Positions 5,023-7,315 of a stretch of DNA of 7,315 bases are shown piece after piece. The notes under the pieces are model-generated. The model saw nothing but the letters and a program-made list of their open reading frames with translations. It did not search any database and was not told the origin of the DNA. Each line of letters starts with the position of its first letter. Within the stretch, counting starts at the first letter, position 1. Source of the stretch: Spirochaetaceae bacterium (GTDB lineage Bacteria > Spirochaetota > Spirochaetia > SZUA-6 > RPPD01); assembly GCA_003818675.1 (NCBI GenBank), contig RPPD01000103.1, positions 1 through 7,315 on the forward strand, read 5' to 3'. The translations under genes and the position numbers were made by a program.

Positions 5023-6849
5023 TTATTCGTAATGTCGCAGGGCCTCAGCCGCGCTCATTTTTGCAGCGCGCCTGGCTGCTGTCCACGCAACACAAAATGA
5101 CATAAATACTATAACACCCAAAGTCAGGTAAATTGCCTGTATTGTAGGCATAAAATATAAATGCTTGTTCACAAAAAACATGCTGAACGGATTATCCTTC
5201 AGATCAAAAGTAATCAAACCAAGAAGTCCCATCAAACCAAATCCAAGAATTATCCCGGCAACACATGATAAAAATGCAAGAAGCACTATTTCAAACACAA
5301 AAACCAGCCTTACATCCCTGCTTTGCATTCCTATGGCGCGATTGGTCCCGATCTCGCGTGTCCTCTCCCGTATGCTCATGCGCATGGTGTTGACAACACC
5401 TATCACAATCACAAAAAACAGGATGAATACCGCGGTCACCGATACAAAATTGATCCAGAACTGGAAATCCGTTATCATGCTCGCTGTCTCATACATTGTC
5501 TGGACATCAATTCTGTACCCGGTCCATGTTTCCTTGTTGAGCCTGAGCATCTTTTTCATCATGGAATCCGTGTCGGGGCTGCGCTCCAGAAGTTCCCATT
5601 CCGGAAGCAGAGCCTTGTACAGCGGTGCTTCGGCCGCTGCTGTTGCGTATTCCCTGGGCAGATTCCAGAAATAGGTATCAAGGAAGACTTTCTCGTTGGC
5701 AAACGCGGCCCTGTCGCCGAATGAATCCGGTACTGTGATGATTCCCTTTACCACAACGTCCTTTTGCACCTCGTCTCCGCCGAACCTTGGAATATAATGG
5801 TAGACGAGCTTTGTCCCGATTCCGGCCTTCAGTTCACTTGCGAGCTTTTCGGTGAGCACAATTCCGCTCTTGTCGTCATGGAATGACGCATAATCCCCGG
5901 ATATGAACCGCAGCTGCGCTTTGGCGATTTCCTCGGTCTTTTCCGCAGCGGTCAGTTTGATCGCGTAGACATCCCCTGTTGCGGAGATATTGTTGCCAGT
6001 CAGAATTCCCCTGACGCCCGCTACCTGCGCGCCGAGCGAGGCATACAGCTTGTTCGCCTGAGCGATGACCTTGGCCGCGTCCTCGGGATAATTGACAACG
6101 ATATTCAGGCCAAGGCATTCCTCCGGCCTTAACTGGAGGTCCTTCCGCAGTCTCTCGACGTCGACAAAAGCCGCCATGTCCATGAACATGTTCTCCGATG
6201 GAATCAGGCCCACGATCTTGTACTGGATCACCTGGTCGCTTCCATAAATGGTCTGGAAGCGAATTCGAACAGTGTCGGTCATTCTCACATTCAGGTCGTT
6301 GGCCATATTTTTGTAAAGAAGGATTCCCGGGAAGGCGTCATCCTTGTAGATGTCCCTGGGATCACCCTCCTCCAGGTTTGTCTCCTTGTAAAAATCGGCG
6401 TCTCTGGAAATTCCCACCAAAGCAACCATACTCGTCTTGCCATTGCCTATGGCTCGTCCGAAAGCACTGACTTCCTCGTCGATGGACTTGATCCCCTCGA
6501 CGTTCTGCCTGATGAGTTCCTCGGCCCGCGGCCTGTCCCTGATGATGACGGCCTTGCGGCTTGTGTATTCCGTTCCCTCAACGCGGATATGGCCGGTCAT
6601 ATAGATCATCACCTTGTTGAAGATGATGTCCGTCAGGCCGCTGGTAAAAGACGTGGTGATGACCAGGATTGCCATTCCAACCGCTATGCATATGCCCAGT
6701 AAAAGATTTCTGCGGAATTGCCGCGTCAGATTTCTGGTGCTGATTTTCAGCGCCATTTTGGATTTGAACATCAGGAAAATCATATAGGCAATGAATGCCG
6801 TAATTCCTGCAACCAGACAAATAGACAATATTTGTATTAAAAAACTCAT
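5023..6849 (-). CDS. FtsX/MacB-family ABC transporter permease with enlarged periplasmic domain
   Basis: A 608-residue inner-membrane permease. Hydrophobic segments at about 5-28, 48-69, 466-487, 518-545 and 572-592 give five likely membrane spans; the canonical FtsX/LolC/E layout has four, so the first is extra. The conserved cytoplasmic loop NTMRMSIRERTREIGTNRAI (487-506), which contacts the ATPase in MacB and LolCE systems, is intact, and the C-terminus has the usual MSAAEALRHYE ending. The periplasmic region between spans (about 70-463, near 390 residues) is much larger than the roughly 200-250 typical of the family and appears to hold two copies of the same module. GAGGGA 6 nt upstream supports the ATG. 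It lies 14 bp after a paralogous permease, so the two likely form a heterodimer like LolC-LolE. The ATPase is not in the window. Lipoprotein or lipid extrusion is the family's common role; drug efflux is possible too. Confidence 0.87.
   Translation of the reverse strand: MSFLIQILSICLVAGITAFIAYMIFLMFKSKMALKISTRNLTRQFRRNLLLGICIAVGMAILVITTSFTSGLTDIIFNKVMIYMTGHIRVEGTEYTSRKAVIIRDRPRAEELIRQNVEGIKSIDEEVSAFGRAIGNGKTSMVALVGISRDADFYKETNLEEGDPRDIYKDDAFPGILLYKNMANDLNVRMTDTVRIRFQTIYGSDQVIQYKIVGLIPSENMFMDMAAFVDVERLRKDLQLRPEECLGLNIVVNYPEDAAKVIAQANKLYASLGAQVAGVRGILTGNNISATGDVYAIKLTAAEKTEEIAKAQLRFISGDYASFHDDKSGIVLTEKLASELKAGIGTKLVYHYIPRFGGDEVQKDVVVKGIITVPDSFGDRAAFANEKVFLDTYFWNLPREYATAAAEAPLYKALLPEWELLERSPDTDSMMKKMLRLNKETWTGYRIDVQTMYETASMITDFQFWINFVSVTAVFILFFVIVIGVVNTMRMSIRERTREIGTNRAIGMQSRDVRLVFVFEIVLLAFLSCVAGIILGFGLMGLLGLITFDLKDNPFSMFFVNKHLYFMPTIQAIYLTLGVIVFMSFCVAWTAARRAAKMSAAEALRHYE
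5674..6537 (-). repeat. Protein-level tandem duplication within the permease periplasmic region
   Basis: Two stretches of the permease, about residues 105-235 and 254-392, share one order of elements: a helix with alternating Ala and Lys/Arg, a V-rich strand, an FxxGD or LxxGD turn, DD then GILL/GIVL, a helix with MANDL or LASEL, a strand pair, then IVGLI/VKGII and AAFVD/AAFAN with Val-Phe-Leu. Identity is low, so the duplication, if real, is old and not visible at DNA level. The extent is approximate. Confidence 0.5.
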
Positions 6850-6863
6850 ATATCTTCCCTCTT

Positions 6864-7315
6864 TTACTGGCGATTAATCGCATCAAGCGGGGTTATCTTC
6901 CTCGCAACCCATAGCGGCATGAGCACGGCAAGGATGGTGACGACGAGGAGATTGTTTATTCCCCCAATCAGACCCCAACCGCCCAATATCGGCTGGAATA
7001 TCTCCCCGCCGAAAAGCAGTTCAAGGATTTCATTGCCTCCAGAATTGATCCCGAGCGGCCTGATGATCCATGTGAAGATAACTCCCAGAAAAATTCCGGC
7101 CCCCCCGAAAATAAAGGAAAGAAAGAAGGTTTCCGAAAGGAACATCTTCGTAATAAAGCTTCTCCGCGCCCCTACAGCTCTCATCATTCCGAATTCCTCG
7201 GTCCTTTCAATTGCGGTCATCGAAAGCGTGTTCGTGATGATGATGATGGCGACGATGAAAAGAAGCATGACAAAGGTTCCGATGATTGTCTGCAGAATGT
7301 CCGACATCGCTGCGA
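6864..7315 (-). CDS. Partial FtsX-family ABC transporter permease, C-terminal part
   Basis: The frame is open past the right edge; about 150 residues are visible. Numbering from the internal Met at 7307 (probably not the true start), spans lie at about 6-27, 60-85 and 115-135. Between the first two is the FtsX loop TNTLSMTAIERTEEFGMMRA (25-44) followed by VGARRSFI, equivalent to the ATPase-coupling loop of MacB and LolC/E. The C-terminus ends KITPLDAINRQ, matching the family's conserved 'P..A' end. The domain aligns by eye with the C-terminal domain of the downstream permease (shared NT..M, ER T.E.G, RA.G and AGI.LG positions), so the two are paralogues. The missing N-terminal part should hold the first span and the periplasmic domain. 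Its stop is 14 bp before the next gene's ATG, indicating co-transcription. The operon's promoter and any ATPase gene lie beyond the window. Confidence 0.87.
   Translation of the reverse strand, partial: AAMSDILQTIIGTFVMLLFIVAIIIITNTLSMTAIERTEEFGMMRAVGARRSFITKMFLSETFFLSFIFGGAGIFLGVIFTWIIRPLGINSGGNEILELLFGGEIFQPILGGWGLIGGINNLLVVTILAVLMPLWVARKITPLDAINRQ

Overview
This 7.3 kb window is from a diderm (Gram-negative-type) bacterium: almost every readable product is an exported, lipid-anchored, outer-membrane or inner-membrane envelope protein. The mix of a NADase-type glycan-binding (discoidin-like) secreted protein, POTRA-less Omp85 barrel, FtsX-type permeases and a LolA-like carrier looks most like an environmental or host-associated spirochaete. 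That placement is an inference, and no rRNA or core phylogenetic marker is present. Overall base composition is near 50% GC by eye.

Layout from left to right. Positions 1-511, minus strand: the N-terminal 170 residues of a lipoprotein with a right-handed parallel beta-helix (pectate-lyase-like) fold, running off the left edge. A divergent spacer (512-630) follows, with a near-consensus sigma-70 promoter for the leftward gene. Positions 631-2736, plus strand: a POTRA-less Omp85/BamA-like barrel; a 53-residue single-pass membrane protein with what looks like its own promoter inside the 3' end of the barrel gene; and a secreted NADase-type glycan-binding-domain protein.

The rightward group converges, with only 18 bp between stop codons, on a tightly packed leftward operon that enters from the right edge. 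In transcription order this holds the C-terminal part of an FtsX-family ABC permease (6864-7315), a second complete FtsX-family permease with an enlarged, apparently duplicated periplasmic domain (5023-6849), a LolA-like 'outer membrane lipoprotein-sorting' protein (4162-5007) and an outer-membrane beta-barrel (2755-4152). Spacers are 14, 15 and 9 bp with good ribosome binding sites.

The minus-strand operon reads as a complete trans-envelope route: a heterodimeric ABC exporter core (the ATPase would be expected beyond the right edge), a periplasmic hydrophobic-cargo carrier and an outer-membrane barrel. The cargo (lipid, lipoprotein or other amphiphile) cannot be told from the sequence. The plus-strand genes may be a separate surface-related unit; nothing seen links the two functionally beyond adjacency. 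There are no RNA genes, CRISPR arrays, insertion sequences or gene-free stretches longer than about 120 bp.
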